Shown in pieces: positions 43,435 through 53,467 of a stretch of DNA of 64,000 bases. This stretch comes from DASSBR01 sp035688265 (GTDB lineage Bacteria > Pseudomonadota > Gammaproteobacteria > Natronospirales > DASSBR01), in NCBI GenBank assembly GCA_035688265.1, contig DASSNE010000056.1, positions 9,780 to 73,779 on the forward strand, read 5' to 3'. The translations under genes and the position numbers were made by a program. The notes under the pieces were generated by a model that worked only from the letters and a program-made list of their open reading frames with translations, searched no databases and was not told the origin of the DNA. Numbering within the stretch: position 1 is the stretch's first letter; every line of letters starts with the position of its first letter.

Positions 43435-43944
43435 ATGACCAAGGACGCCAAACCGCTCGTCGGCATCATCATGGGTTCGCAGTCGGACTGGGACACGCTC
43501 CGGCATGCCGCCGACACCCTCGCTACACTAGGCGTGCCGCACGAAAAGCGGGTGGTATCGGCCCATCGCACGCCCGACCTGCTGTTCGAATACGCCGAAG
43601 GCGCGGCCGCGCGCGGCATCCAGGTGATCATCGCCGGCGCCGGCGGCGCGGCGCACCTGCCGGGCATGACCGCCGCCAAGACGCAGCTGCCGGTGCTCGG
43701 CGTGCCGGTCGAGTCGCGCGCGCTCAAGGGGCTCGACTCGCTGCTGTCGATCGCGCAAATGCCTGCCGGCGTGCCCGTGGGGACATTGGCGATCGGCAAG
43801 GCCGGCGCGATCAACGCCGCCCTGCTCGCCGCCTCGATTCTGGGCCTCTCGCATCCGGAGATCTCCGCGGCCCTAATGCAGTATCGCAGCAAACAAACCG
43901 AACGCGTGCTGTCTCAACCGGAACCGCAGGACAAGGCCCGCTAA
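43435..43944 (+). CDS. purE: N5-carboxyaminoimidazole ribonucleotide mutase
   Basis: The 169-residue protein contains the class I PurE signature: VGIIMGSQSDWDTLRHAADTL, the active-site SAHRTPD, and IIAGAGGAAHLPGM. It moves the carboxyl group from N5-CAIR to give CAIR in purine biosynthesis. purK follows after 31 bases, the usual pairing. It is divergent from pmbA. Confidence 0.95.
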   Translation: MTKDAKPLVGIIMGSQSDWDTLRHAADTLATLGVPHEKRVVSAHRTPDLLFEYAEGAAARGIQVIIAGAGGAAHLPGMTAAKTQLPVLGVPVESRALKGLDSLLSIAQMPAGVPVGTLAIGKAGAINAALLAASILGLSHPEISAALMQYRSKQTERVLSQPEPQDKAR

Positions 43945-43975
43945 CCTCTCACCCCTGACCTCTTACCCTTATATT

Positions 43976-45067
43976 ATGCAAACCATCGGCATCATTGGCG
44001 CAGGCCAGCTCGGCCGCATGATGGCGCTCGCCGGCTACCCGCTCGGCCTGCGCTTCGTGTTTCTGGACAAGGACGCCGGAACCCCGGGCGGCCAGGTCGG
44101 CGACATCATTGTCGGCGCGTTCGATGATTCGGCCAAGCTCGCGGAACTGGCGGAGCGGGCCGACATACTGACCTTCGACTTTGAAAACGTTCCGGCCGGG
44201 CCACTCGCGCCCATTGCCGACAAGATGCCCGTATGGCCGCCGGCCGATGCGCTTGAAACCGCCCAGGACCGGCTGCTCGAAAAGCGCCTGTTCGTCGCCC
44301 AAGGCCTGGCGACGCCGCAGTTCGAGCCGGTCGATACGCTCGCCGAACTCAAGACAGCCGTCGACAAGATCGGCCTGCCCGCGGTGCTGAAAACCCGCCG
44401 CCTGGGCTACGACGGCAAGGGCCAGCGCATGCTGCGCGAGCCGGGCGACATCGAACCGGCCTGGAATGACCTCGGCGGCGTGCCGCTGATCCTCGAGCAG
44501 TTCATCGAATTCGACCGCGAAGTCTCGATCGTCGGCGTGCGTTCGACCGGCGGCGAATGCCGGTTCTACCCGCTCGCCCACAACACCCACCACCACGGCA
44601 TCCTGCATCACTCGATCGCGCCGTACGTGGACGCGGACTTGCAGGCGAAGGCCGAAGGCCATTCGCGCACGCTGATGGAGCATTTCGGCTATGTGGGCGT
44701 GCTGACGATTGAATTCTTCGTCAAGGGCAGCAACCTGATCGCCAACGAAATCGCGCCGCGCGTGCACAACTCCGGCCACTGGACTATTGAAGGCGCCGAA
44801 ACCAGCCAGTTCGAAAATCATATCCGCGCGGTTGCCGACCTGCCGCTGGGCGACACGAAGCCGATCGGGCACTCGGCGATGGTGAACTTCCTGGGCGAGA
44901 TGCCGCCGCTCGACGAGGTCCTGAAGATCCCCGGCGCGCACTACCACGACTACGGCAAGAGCCCCCGCCCCGGCCGCAAGTTGGGGCATTGCACATTGCG
45001 GGCGGCGACACGGGACGAACTCGATGCGCGGTTCGAACAACTGCGTTTGGTTATGAACCCTGCATAG
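43976..45067 (+). CDS. purK: N5-carboxyaminoimidazole ribonucleotide synthase
   Basis: The 363-residue ATP-grasp enzyme has TIGIIGAGQLGRMMALAGYPLG, VLKTRRLGYDGKGQ in the ATP site, LEQFIEFDREVSIVGVR, and IEFFVKG...NEIAPRVHNSGHW. It makes N5-CAIR from AIR, bicarbonate and ATP, feeding PurE. The ATG at 43976 lies 31 bases after purE; they form an operon. Confidence 0.95.
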   Translation: MQTIGIIGAGQLGRMMALAGYPLGLRFVFLDKDAGTPGGQVGDIIVGAFDDSAKLAELAERADILTFDFENVPAGPLAPIADKMPVWPPADALETAQDRLLEKRLFVAQGLATPQFEPVDTLAELKTAVDKIGLPAVLKTRRLGYDGKGQRMLREPGDIEPAWNDLGGVPLILEQFIEFDREVSIVGVRSTGGECRFYPLAHNTHHHGILHHSIAPYVDADLQAKAEGHSRTLMEHFGYVGVLTIEFFVKGSNLIANEIAPRVHNSGHWTIEGAETSQFENHIRAVADLPLGDTKPIGHSAMVNFLGEMPPLDEVLKIPGAHYHDYGKSPRPGRKLGHCTLRAATRDELDARFEQLRLVMNPA

Positions 45068-45071
45068 CCCA

Positions 45072-45205
45072 CCCTCTTACTCCCTCTCCCTTCGGGAGAG
45101 GGTTGGGGTGAGGGTGCCCAGTAGCGGCAGCGCTTGTTATACCTCACGTTGTGGCGAAGCCGAACCCTCACCCCCAGCCCCTCTCCCGAAGGGAGAGGGG
45201 AGCAA
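45072..45205. repeat. Large inverted repeat of CCCTCTCCCTTCGGGAGAGGG type
   Basis: The left arm (about 45079-45115) and right arm (about 45164-45201) are near-perfect inverted copies of some 37 bases. Each contains an internal palindrome around CTCCCTTCGGGAG or CTCCCGAAGGGAG. About 48 bases separate them. The family is a frequent REP-like element in gammaproteobacteria. It occupies most of the purK-thiC gap; no TPP riboswitch motif is seen there. Confidence 0.85.
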
Positions 45206-45277
45206 GAGAATTTGCCGCGCGCCCGACCGGCGGCTCATAATGACCTTTAGCGAAACACATACAACACGGACTATCCC

Positions 45278-47164
<1,887 letters not shown>

Positions 47165-47197
47165 AAGCCGATAACCAACGCGAAAAGGAGCTTCGCC

Positions 47198-47578
47198 ATG
47201 ATAAATCCCGTCAGAAACCAGATTGTCTGGGTCGACATCCCGGTCACCGACCTCGATCGGGCGATCGATTTTTACTCCGCCGTGCTGGGCGACAAGGTGG
47301 TGCGCGCCGACGCCAACGGCGTCGAGATCGGCGTGCTGCCGCACGCGGACAACGGCGCGTCAGGCTGCCTGTACGTCTCCGAGGACTATCCGCCCACCAC
47401 CCACGGGCCGTTGATCTACCTGAACGTCGACGGCCGCATCGACGATGCCGAACTGGCCGCCGACCGCCACGGCGGCAAGATGATTGAGCCGCGGGCGCAG
47501 ATCGGTGAGCATGGCTGGCGCGTGATCTTCATCGACCCGGAGGGCAACCGCATCGCGCTGCACTCGCAAACGGCATAG
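47198..47578 (+). CDS. VOC family protein
   Basis: The 126-residue protein is one VOC module: QIVWVDIPVTDLDRAIDFYSAVLG at the start, GCLYVSEDYPPT, LIYLNVDGRI, and the end FIDPEGNRIALHSQ. AAAGGAG precedes the ATG. Substrate unknown. The TAG stop codon is the first triplet of a MITE whose left terminal repeat begins at 47576; the protein still has the normal C-terminus of the family, so little or nothing seems lost. Confidence 0.78.
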   Translation: MINPVRNQIVWVDIPVTDLDRAIDFYSAVLGDKVVRADANGVEIGVLPHADNGASGCLYVSEDYPPTTHGPLIYLNVDGRIDDAELAADRHGGKMIEPRAQIGEHGWRVIFIDPEGNRIALHSQTA

Positions 47579-47737
47579 TGCACTGCGCCGTAATTGGCGG
47601 CGCTTTCTCGCGAGCGAATTTTTGTGACTGGCAAGGCGCGGCGACGAGTCATAGCCGTAGCTATGGCGAGGAGCTGCAACGCCGCCAGGCGCAAAAAGGC
47701 GCCGCGAAAAGCTCGTTAATTGCGGCGTAGTGCACTA
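47576..47737. mobile_element. MITE with 20-bp terminal inverted repeats
   Basis: The 162-base element starts TAGTGCACTGCGCCGTAATT (47576-47595) and ends with AATTGCGGCGTAGTGCACTA (47718-47737), which are inverted copies matching at 18 of 20 positions. Inside is a palindrome, CATAGCCGTAGCTATG, near 47651-47666. It codes for nothing. It fills the gap between the VOC gene and the Pcm-like gene. The internal part resembles a short repeat seen in many gammaproteobacteria. Confidence 0.75.
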
Positions 47738-47772
47738 CAATACGCACTTTTCCTTAGTTCAAGAGGTCAAAG

Positions 47773-48447
47773 ATGGCGGCAGCGACAGCGGCCGGGATGG
47801 ACTATGCCCGGCGGATGATGGTGGAGCGCCAGATTCGCACCTGGGACGTGCTCGACCGGCATGTGCTCAACCTGCTCGAGGAAATGCCGCGCGAGCGCTT
47901 CGTGCCGGCGCATCATCGCGGCCTCGCCTACGCGGATACCGAAATCCCGCTCGGCGACGGCCAGATCATGATGGCGCCGAAAGTCGAGGGCCGCATGCTG
48001 CAGGCGCTGGACGTCCAAACCGGCGACTCGATCCTGGAAATCGGCACCGGCAGCGGCTTTATCACCGCCTGTCTTGCGAGTCTCGGCCGCGAAGTCCTTT
48101 CCTGCGACATTCGCGATGCCTTCTTCGGCGGGGCGCGCGCCGCGCTGCATGACCTCGGCCTGGACGAGCAGGTCGAACTCCTGCACCAGGATGCCGCCAA
48201 CCTCAACTGGACCGATCGCCGTTTCGACGTCATCTGTGTCACCGGCTCGCTGCCGGTGCTCGACCCGAGCTTCGCCGACCGCCTGGAAATCGGCGGCCGG
48301 CTGTTCGTCGTCGTCGGCCAGGCGCCGGCGATGGAAGCGCTGCTGCTGACCCGCGTCGACGAGAATGAATGGGCGCGCGAAAGCCTGTTCGAGACCGTGC
48401 TGCCGGCGCTCGACAACGTCGCGGTACCCTCGCCGTTCCGCTTCTGA
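47773..48447 (+). CDS. Protein-L-isoaspartate O-methyltransferase family protein
   Basis: The 224-residue protein has the Pcm layout: MVERQIRTWDVLDRHVLNLL, then PRERFVPAHHRGLAYADTEIPLGDGQIMMAPKV (split domains), and SAM motif I ILEIGTGSGFITACLASLG. In true Pcm a Thr/Ser-rich loop before motif I binds isoaspartate; here it reads QIMMAPKVEGRM. Members of this subgroup lie next to tolC in several gammaproteobacteria and their repair activity is not proven. Its stop overlaps the rhodanese start (TGATG). Confidence 0.75.
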   Translation: MAAATAAGMDYARRMMVERQIRTWDVLDRHVLNLLEEMPRERFVPAHHRGLAYADTEIPLGDGQIMMAPKVEGRMLQALDVQTGDSILEIGTGSGFITACLASLGREVLSCDIRDAFFGGARAALHDLGLDEQVELLHQDAANLNWTDRRFDVICVTGSLPVLDPSFADRLEIGGRLFVVVGQAPAMEALLLTRVDENEWARESLFETVLPALDNVAVPSPFRF

Positions 48448-48764
48448 TGCGCTCGATCGACGCCACCGGACTCGCCGGCCTGCTGCAACAGGATGCCGAT
48501 CTGACGTTCCTCGACGTACGCGAGCCGTGGGAGCACCAGATGGCGTCGGTTCCCGAGGCCACGCTGATCCCGATGGGCGAAGTCGCCGGCCGGCTGGATG
48601 AGCTGGACCCGGAGCGCACGACGGTGGTGATGTGCCATCATGGCAATCGCAGCGCCACCGTCGCACGGTTCCTGGAGCAGCATGGCTTCCGCGACGTGGT
48701 GAATCTCGAAGGGGGCATCGATGGCTGGTCGGAAAACGTTGATCCGGGCGTGCCGCGGTACTGA
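48447..48764 (+). CDS. Single-domain rhodanese-like protein
   Basis: The 105-residue protein is a rhodanese domain with catalytic Cys63 in MCHHGNRSATVARFL, the six-residue active loop expected for sulfurtransferases, and the N-terminal FLDVREPWEH. It is cytoplasmic. It may transfer sulfane sulfur to small acceptors or proteins. The start overlaps the stop of the methyltransferase gene. Confidence 0.85.
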   Translation: MRSIDATGLAGLLQQDADLTFLDVREPWEHQMASVPEATLIPMGEVAGRLDELDPERTTVVMCHHGNRSATVARFLEQHGFRDVVNLEGGIDGWSENVDPGVPRY

Positions 48765-48788
48765 CCCCGAAATCCTGTTGCATTAGAC

Positions 48789-49502
48789 GTGGTCGTGATC
48801 GGGCTTGCGGTAGCAGCGATTATCGCGGTTGCCGCCATCATCTCTGCCGCCCTGTTTTACCGGCAGGCGCGGCATCTCCAGCGCGAGCTGCACCGCCTCG
48901 AAGCGCGCCGCCTGCGCAGCCAGCTCAATCCGCATTTCCTGTTCAACGCGCTCAACGCCGTCTCCGAACTCGGCTACCACGATCCGGGCGCGGCGGATCG
49001 CACCGTCACGCAGCTCGGCAACCTGCTCCGGATTTCACTCGACACCGACAACCGCTACGAAATCTCGCTGAAGGACGAACTGGACATCCTCCGGCGCTAT
49101 CTCGACATCCAGCAGACGCTGCTGCAGAGCCGGCTGCAGATTCATTTCGACATCGCGCCGGACACGCTGGCCGCCCGCGTGCCGAGCATGATCCTGCAAC
49201 CGCTGGCGGAAAATGCCGTCACCCATGGCATTACGCCGACCCGCGGCGGCTGCATCGACATCGCCGCGCGCCGCGAAGGCGACCGACTGGTGCTCGAAAT
49301 CCGCGACGACGGGCCCGGTCTCACCAACGCCGGCTGCGAGCGTGTGGGCCTGGGCAACACCCGCAGCCGCCTTGCGCACCTGTACGGCCGTGCGCAAGAC
49401 TTTGCCCTCAAGAGTGGTGCCGATGGCTGGACCGTCGCGCGCATCAGTCTCCCGTTCCACGAAGCCTGGGCCTACGATGAAGACGCGCACGCTAATTATT
49501 GA
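48789..49502 (+). CDS. LytS/YehU-type sensor histidine kinase, minimal form
   Basis: The 237-residue kinase has one N-terminal membrane helix (IGLAVAAIIAVAAIISAALF), a short coiled coil, the His_kinase domain with phosphoacceptor His49 in QLNPHFLFNALNAV, and a HATPase domain (LQPLAENAVTHGI, EIRDDGPGL, GLGNTRSRL). It lacks the multi-helix or extracellular sensor of larger LytS proteins, so it may sense through the membrane or through the adjacent exporter, as intramembrane-sensing kinases do. The GTG start at 48789 has no clear ribosome site. It overlaps the regulator gene by 26 bases. Confidence 0.88.
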   Translation: MVVIGLAVAAIIAVAAIISAALFYRQARHLQRELHRLEARRLRSQLNPHFLFNALNAVSELGYHDPGAADRTVTQLGNLLRISLDTDNRYEISLKDELDILRRYLDIQQTLLQSRLQIHFDIAPDTLAARVPSMILQPLAENAVTHGITPTRGGCIDIAARREGDRLVLEIRDDGPGLTNAGCERVGLGNTRSRLAHLYGRAQDFALKSGADGWTVARISLPFHEAWAYDEDAHANY

Positions 49503-50190
49503 CGACATGCCGCTGTCGCGGGCGCGCACGCGGCGCTACCTCGAAGACGAAACCGACATCGAGATCGTCGGCGAATGCGGCGACGGCGAAGCCGCGATCG
49601 CCGCAATTGCCGAGCAGCGTCCGGACCTGGTCTTTCTGGACGTACAGATGCCCGGCATGAGCGGCTTTGAACTGCTGGAAAAGGTGCCGGCCGACGAACG
49701 CCCGGCAGTGGTCTTTATTACCGCGTTCGACGAGTTCGCCGTGCCCGCGTTCGAAGTCCGCGCGGTGGATTACCTGCTCAAACCCTTCGACCACGAGCGG
49801 CTCAAGCAGGCGCTCGCGCGCGTGCGCGAACGACTGAAGACCGGCGAAAATCACAAAAAACCGCTCAGCCGCTTCGCGGTCAAGTCGGTGGGCAAGACCG
49901 TGTTTGTCGATGTGGACGCGGTGGACTGGATCGAAACCGCCGGCAACTACCTTTGCCTGCACGCCGGCGGCGACACCCACCTCGTCCGCGAAACGATGGC
50001 GCAGGTCGAGTCGCAACTCGACCCGCAGCGCTTCGCGCGCATTCACCGCTCGACCATCGTGCGCATCGATCGCATCCAGTCGATGCAGCCGCTGTTCAAC
50101 GGCGATCGCTGCGTCACTCTCATCGACGGCACGCAACTCACCATGAGCCGGTCGTACCGCGACAAGGTCGACGCGATTCTGCACGCCTGA
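49477..50190 (+). CDS. LytTR (AlgR/LytR) family response regulator
   Basis: The 237-residue regulator has a receiver domain (LIIDDMPLSRARTRRYL, Asp55 in LVFLDVQMPGMSGF, Lys in YLLKPFDHERL) and a C-terminal LytTR DNA-binding domain (VDWIETAGNYLCLHAGGDTHLVRETM, FARIHRSTIVRIDRI). LytTR domains bind direct repeats spaced about two helical turns. Three such repeats, 21 bases apart, begin just after the gene, in front of the exporter operon, so it probably activates the exporter. The start overlaps the kinase gene. Confidence 0.9.
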   Translation: MKTRTLIIDDMPLSRARTRRYLEDETDIEIVGECGDGEAAIAAIAEQRPDLVFLDVQMPGMSGFELLEKVPADERPAVVFITAFDEFAVPAFEVRAVDYLLKPFDHERLKQALARVRERLKTGENHKKPLSRFAVKSVGKTVFVDVDAVDWIETAGNYLCLHAGGDTHLVRETMAQVESQLDPQRFARIHRSTIVRIDRIQSMQPLFNGDRCVTLIDGTQLTMSRSYRDKVDAILHA

Positions 50191-50194
50191 GCCC

Positions 50195-50249
50195 CACGAC
50201 TCGTCCCTCGATCGCCACGATTCATCCCACCACCGCCGCGATTCGTCAC
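50195..50249 (+). promoter_or_regulatory. Three 13-bp direct repeats at 21-bp period: probable LytTR operator
   Basis: CACGACTCGTCCC (50195-50207), CACGATTCATCCC (50216-50228) and CGCGATTCGTCAC (50237-50249) start exactly 21 bases apart, so they lie on one face of the helix. LytTR regulators bind imperfect direct repeats of about 9 bases with 12-13-base spacers. TTCGTC is also the core of the AlgR site. The array ends 8 bases before the -35 box of the exporter promoter. Confidence 0.65.
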
Positions 50250-50256
50250 ATTTCGG

Positions 50257-50285
50257 TTGTCGGTCGATGAGTGCCGCCTTAAATT
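50257..50285 (+). promoter_or_regulatory. Promoter of the ABC exporter operon
   Basis: TTGTCG at 50257-50262 and TAAATT at 50280-50285 with a 17-base spacer form a weak sigma-70 promoter 29 bases before the adaptor ATG. Both boxes deviate from consensus, as expected of an activator-dependent promoter. Confidence 0.5.
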
Positions 50286-50313
50286 GGCGGCGCAAATCGA
50301 ATTGAGGACCTGA

Positions 50314-51543
50314 ATGGACAAGAAAGAAGCACTCGACGCGCTCCGGATCGACCGCGACGCCGAGCCGCCGCAGAATGGCCGCGGCGGCCGCATCGCGGGT
50401 GCCATCTTTGCGGTGATCGTCCTGATCGGCGGCGCCGCAGCATGGGCTTTCCTCGCGCCGCACGCGATGGCGGTCGAAACCGCGCCGGTCGAAGTCACCG
50501 GCGGCGGCGCGGCGAGTAACGCGGGCAGCGTGCTGAATGCCTCCGGCTATGTCGTCGCCGAGATGTCCACGACCGTCGCCTCGCAAACCGTCGGCATGAT
50601 CAAGCAGGTGCTGGTCACCGAAGGCATGCACGTCCACAAGGGGCAGGTGCTGGCGTACCTCGAGGACGACGCGGCCCGCGCCAGGGTCGCGACCGCCAAA
50701 AGCCAGGTGCAGGCCAACAAGGCTGCCGTCGCGCAGGCGCAGGCGAAGCTCGCCGAAGACCGGCTGACGCTCAAGCGCACCCGGTCGATGGCCGAGCAGC
50801 GTCTGACCAGCGCGGCCGACCTTGACCAGGCCGAGGCCGCCGTCAATATGGACGAGGCCGCTGTCAAGCAGGCCCAGGCACAGGTTGCAGTCGCAGAAGC
50901 CAATCTCCGGTCCGCCCAAATCGAACTCGGCTACACCACTATCCGCGCACCGTTCACCGGCGTTGTCACCGAAAAGTACGCGCACCCGGGCGAAATGATC
51001 TCGCCCGCGGCGGTGGGCGGTTTTACCAAGACCGGCGTGTGCCAACTCGTCGATATGAATTCGCTCGAAATCGATGTGGACGTCAACGAAGCCTATATCC
51101 AGCGAGTCCACGACGGCATGCGAGTCGAAGCGGTGCTGGACGCCTACCCCGACTGGCGCATCCCGGCGCACGTGATCAGCGTAGTACCGACCGCGAACCG
51201 CGAGAAGGCGACTGTCAAGGTGCGTATCGCATTCGACAAGCTCGACCCGCGCATCGTGCCGGAGATGGGCGTGCAGGTCTGGTTTTACGAGAAGGCGCCG
51301 AAGAAAGCCGAGCACACGCCGGTCGCGCTGCTGGTGCCGTCGAAAGCCGTTCACGGCGGCGGCACCGACCGCTATGTGTTCCTGCTCGCCGACGGCCACG
51401 CCGAGCGCCGCAGCGTCACCGTCGGTCCCGAGCAAAACGGCAAGGTCACCGTGCTGTCCGGCCTGTCCGGCGGGCAGCGCGTCATCGTCTCGTCACCGAA
51501 GCCGCTGCGCGACGGTATTGCAGTTGAAGCGAAGCAGATCTAA
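50314..51543 (+). CDS. Periplasmic adaptor (membrane fusion protein) of ABC exporter
   Basis: The 409-residue adaptor has an N-terminal membrane anchor (GAIFAVIVLIGGAAAWAFLAP), a lipoyl half-motif, a helical hairpin (about 105-185: AKSQVQANKAAVAQAQAKLAEDR region), the second lipoyl half (IELGYTTIRAPFTGVVTEKY), and beta-barrel and membrane-proximal domains. This is the MacA/HlyD-type layout that bridges an inner-membrane ABC transporter to TolC. GAGG serves as ribosome site before the ATG. One adaptor gene serves six downstream permease genes. Confidence 0.9.
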   Translation: MDKKEALDALRIDRDAEPPQNGRGGRIAGAIFAVIVLIGGAAAWAFLAPHAMAVETAPVEVTGGGAASNAGSVLNASGYVVAEMSTTVASQTVGMIKQVLVTEGMHVHKGQVLAYLEDDAARARVATAKSQVQANKAAVAQAQAKLAEDRLTLKRTRSMAEQRLTSAADLDQAEAAVNMDEAAVKQAQAQVAVAEANLRSAQIELGYTTIRAPFTGVVTEKYAHPGEMISPAAVGGFTKTGVCQLVDMNSLEIDVDVNEAYIQRVHDGMRVEAVLDAYPDWRIPAHVISVVPTANREKATVKVRIAFDKLDPRIVPEMGVQVWFYEKAPKKAEHTPVALLVPSKAVHGGGTDRYVFLLADGHAERRSVTVGPEQNGKVTVLSGLSGGQRVIVSSPKPLRDGIAVEAKQI

Positions 51544-51580
51544 ACCGAACCAGATTGAAGACAGCAACAAGGAGATAGCC

Positions 51581-52315
51581 ATGTCCGCCACTGAAGCCAC
51601 TGTCGAGAAAGAAACCACCGCCACCGCCGAACCGGCGCTGGTGCAACTGAAAGATGTCGTCAAGACCTACCAGCGCGGCTCGGAAACCGTGCAGGTGCTG
51701 CAGAAACTCAGCCTCGACGTGCCGCGCGGTGATTTTCTCGCGCTGATGGGCCCGTCCGGCTCCGGCAAGACGACGTTGATGAACCTGCTCGGCGGCCTCG
51801 ACAAGCCGACCTCGGGCCAGGTCATCATCGACGATCAGCCGATTCACCAGCTTTCCGACAGCGCCCTGGCAAAATGGCGGGCCAGGCACGTCGGCTTTGT
51901 CTTCCAGCTCTACCACCTGCTGCCGGTGCTGAACGCCGAGCGCAACATCGAGCTGCCCCTGCTGCTGACCAAGCTGTCGCACAGCGAGCGCAAAAAGCGC
52001 GTCGCCGCCGCGTTGTCGCTGGTCGGCCTGTCGGAACGCGGCAAACACAAGCCGAGCGAGCTGTCGGGTGGCCAGGAACAGCGCGTCGGCATCGCCCGCG
52101 CAATCGTCACCGACCCCACGATCCTGCTCTGCGACGAGCCGACCGGCGACCTCGACCGCAAGGCCGGCGACGAAATCCTCGAGCTGCTGCAGGTGCTCAA
52201 CGAGGAACATGGCAAGACCATCGTGATGGTCACCCACGATCCCCACGCCGCCGCCTGTGCCAAGCGCACATTGTTCATGAACAAGGGCGTGTTGAGCGAA
52301 GAGCCGGAAGCCTGA
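51581..52315 (+). CDS. ABC transporter ATPase (MacB/LolD type)
   Basis: The 244-residue ATPase has Walker A GPSGSGKTT, Q-loop in FVFQLYHLLPVL, signature LSGGQEQRVGIARA (Gln-Glu where Gln-Gln is usual), Walker B ILLCDEPTGDLD and switch His in VTHDPHA. It powers a MacB-like mechanotransmission exporter. AAGGAG lies 9 bases before the ATG. It is the only ATPase for the three permease pairs that follow. The N-terminal 20 residues are a Thr/Glu/Ala-rich extension. Confidence 0.9.
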   Translation: MSATEATVEKETTATAEPALVQLKDVVKTYQRGSETVQVLQKLSLDVPRGDFLALMGPSGSGKTTLMNLLGGLDKPTSGQVIIDDQPIHQLSDSALAKWRARHVGFVFQLYHLLPVLNAERNIELPLLLTKLSHSERKKRVAAALSLVGLSERGKHKPSELSGGQEQRVGIARAIVTDPTILLCDEPTGDLDRKAGDEILELLQVLNEEHGKTIVMVTHDPHAAACAKRTLFMNKGVLSEEPEA

Positions 52316-52317
52316 TC

Positions 52318-53466
52318 ATGTTCGCGCTCGTCTGGACCAACTTCACCCGCCGCAAAGGCCGGCTCGCGCTGACGCTCGCATCGGTGCTGATTGCCTTCCT
52401 CCTGTTCGGCATGCTGATGGCGGCGCGGCAGGTGTTCAACCCGCAGCTCAGCAAAAGTGACCAGTCGCGGCTGATCACCGTCAACAAGGTCAGCCGCGGC
52501 ACGCCGTTACCCATCGCCTATGCGCAGCGGATCCGGCAGGTGCCGGGCATACGCGCGGCCGCTTACGCTACGTTCATGCTCGGCTGGTACCAAAAGCGCG
52601 AAAACGCATTCGCCGTAATCGCCGCGCCGGCGAAGGGCCTGTTCGACACGTTCCCGGTCACCGTCAAACCGGAACAAAAGAAGGCTTGGCTCAACGACCG
52701 CGGCGGTGCGCTCGCCACGCCGGCGCTGATGAAGGCCTACGGCTGGAAAATCGGCCAGCACGTGCCGGTCATGTCCACGCTGCAGAAGAAGGACGGCGGT
52801 TCCACCTGGGACGTCACCATCGACGGAGTAGCCACGAACAAGGACCATCCGGATGCCAAGGTGCAGCAGTTGATCGTCCATTACGATTACGTCAATGAGG
52901 GCCGGGCAAGCGGCAAGGACACCGCCATGATGTTCTTCGAGGTGCCAGACGATCCGGTCAAGGCGACCTCGGTTGCTATGGCAATCGACAAGATATTCGA
53001 GAACGCGTCACCGCAAACCAAGACTTCGACGACCAAGTCGGTGGTCCATAACGCCATCCGGCAGGCCGGGGACATCGGCGGCATCATTACCGACGTCGCC
53101 ATCGCCGTGTTTTTCTCAATGCTGCTGGTCGTCGGCGCAATCATGTTCCAGTCCGCACGTGAGCGGCATACGGAATTCGCGGCGCTACGCGCGCTCGGCT
53201 TCACCCGCGGCTCCATTTTGCGCATGGTCATCGGTGAATCGCTATTGACTTGCCTGATCGGCGGGCTGATTGGCATCGGCATTGCCGCGGGGCTCATCGC
53301 GATTTTGCCAAACGCACTCAGCAACTTCCCGTCGTCGATGACTCTCACCGGCGTCGCGGTGCTGGTCGCCGTCGGCCTGATGATTGCTTTCGGATTGATC
53401 GCGGCAGCCGCACCCGCCGGTCAACTCTGGCGGCTGTCGATTCGCGAAGCGCTCGGGAGGACGTAA
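52318..53466 (+). CDS. ABC permease, A-type, pair 1
   Basis: The 382-residue FtsX/MacB-type permease has one N-terminal helix (RLALTLASVLIAFLLFGMLM), a periplasmic MacB_PCD domain (about 45-260), and three C-terminal helices containing ERHTEFAALRALGFTRGSILRMV, the coupling region that contacts the ATPase. The C-terminus is WRLSIREALGRT. The A-type members (also at 54652 and 56980) share the opening pattern RRK-x-R and a weakly conserved C-terminus. It starts 2 bases after the ATPase gene. Confidence 0.88.
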   Translation: MFALVWTNFTRRKGRLALTLASVLIAFLLFGMLMAARQVFNPQLSKSDQSRLITVNKVSRGTPLPIAYAQRIRQVPGIRAAAYATFMLGWYQKRENAFAVIAAPAKGLFDTFPVTVKPEQKKAWLNDRGGALATPALMKAYGWKIGQHVPVMSTLQKKDGGSTWDVTIDGVATNKDHPDAKVQQLIVHYDYVNEGRASGKDTAMMFFEVPDDPVKATSVAMAIDKIFENASPQTKTSTTKSVVHNAIRQAGDIGGIITDVAIAVFFSMLLVVGAIMFQSARERHTEFAALRALGFTRGSILRMVIGESLLTCLIGGLIGIGIAAGLIAILPNALSNFPSSMTLTGVAVLVAVGLMIAFGLIAAAAPAGQLWRLSIREALGRT

Positions 53467-53467
53467 C

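Noticed and set aside
45072..45205. The purK-thiC inverted repeat considered as a transcription terminator or TPP riboswitch
   Set aside because: No T-run follows either arm and no TPP core motifs are present; the sequence matches a REP-type repeat instead.
49492..51435. A 647-codon minus-strand frame opposite the LytTR regulator and adaptor
   Set aside because: It covers two well-supported genes plus the operator and promoter region; composition is typical of a shadow frame.
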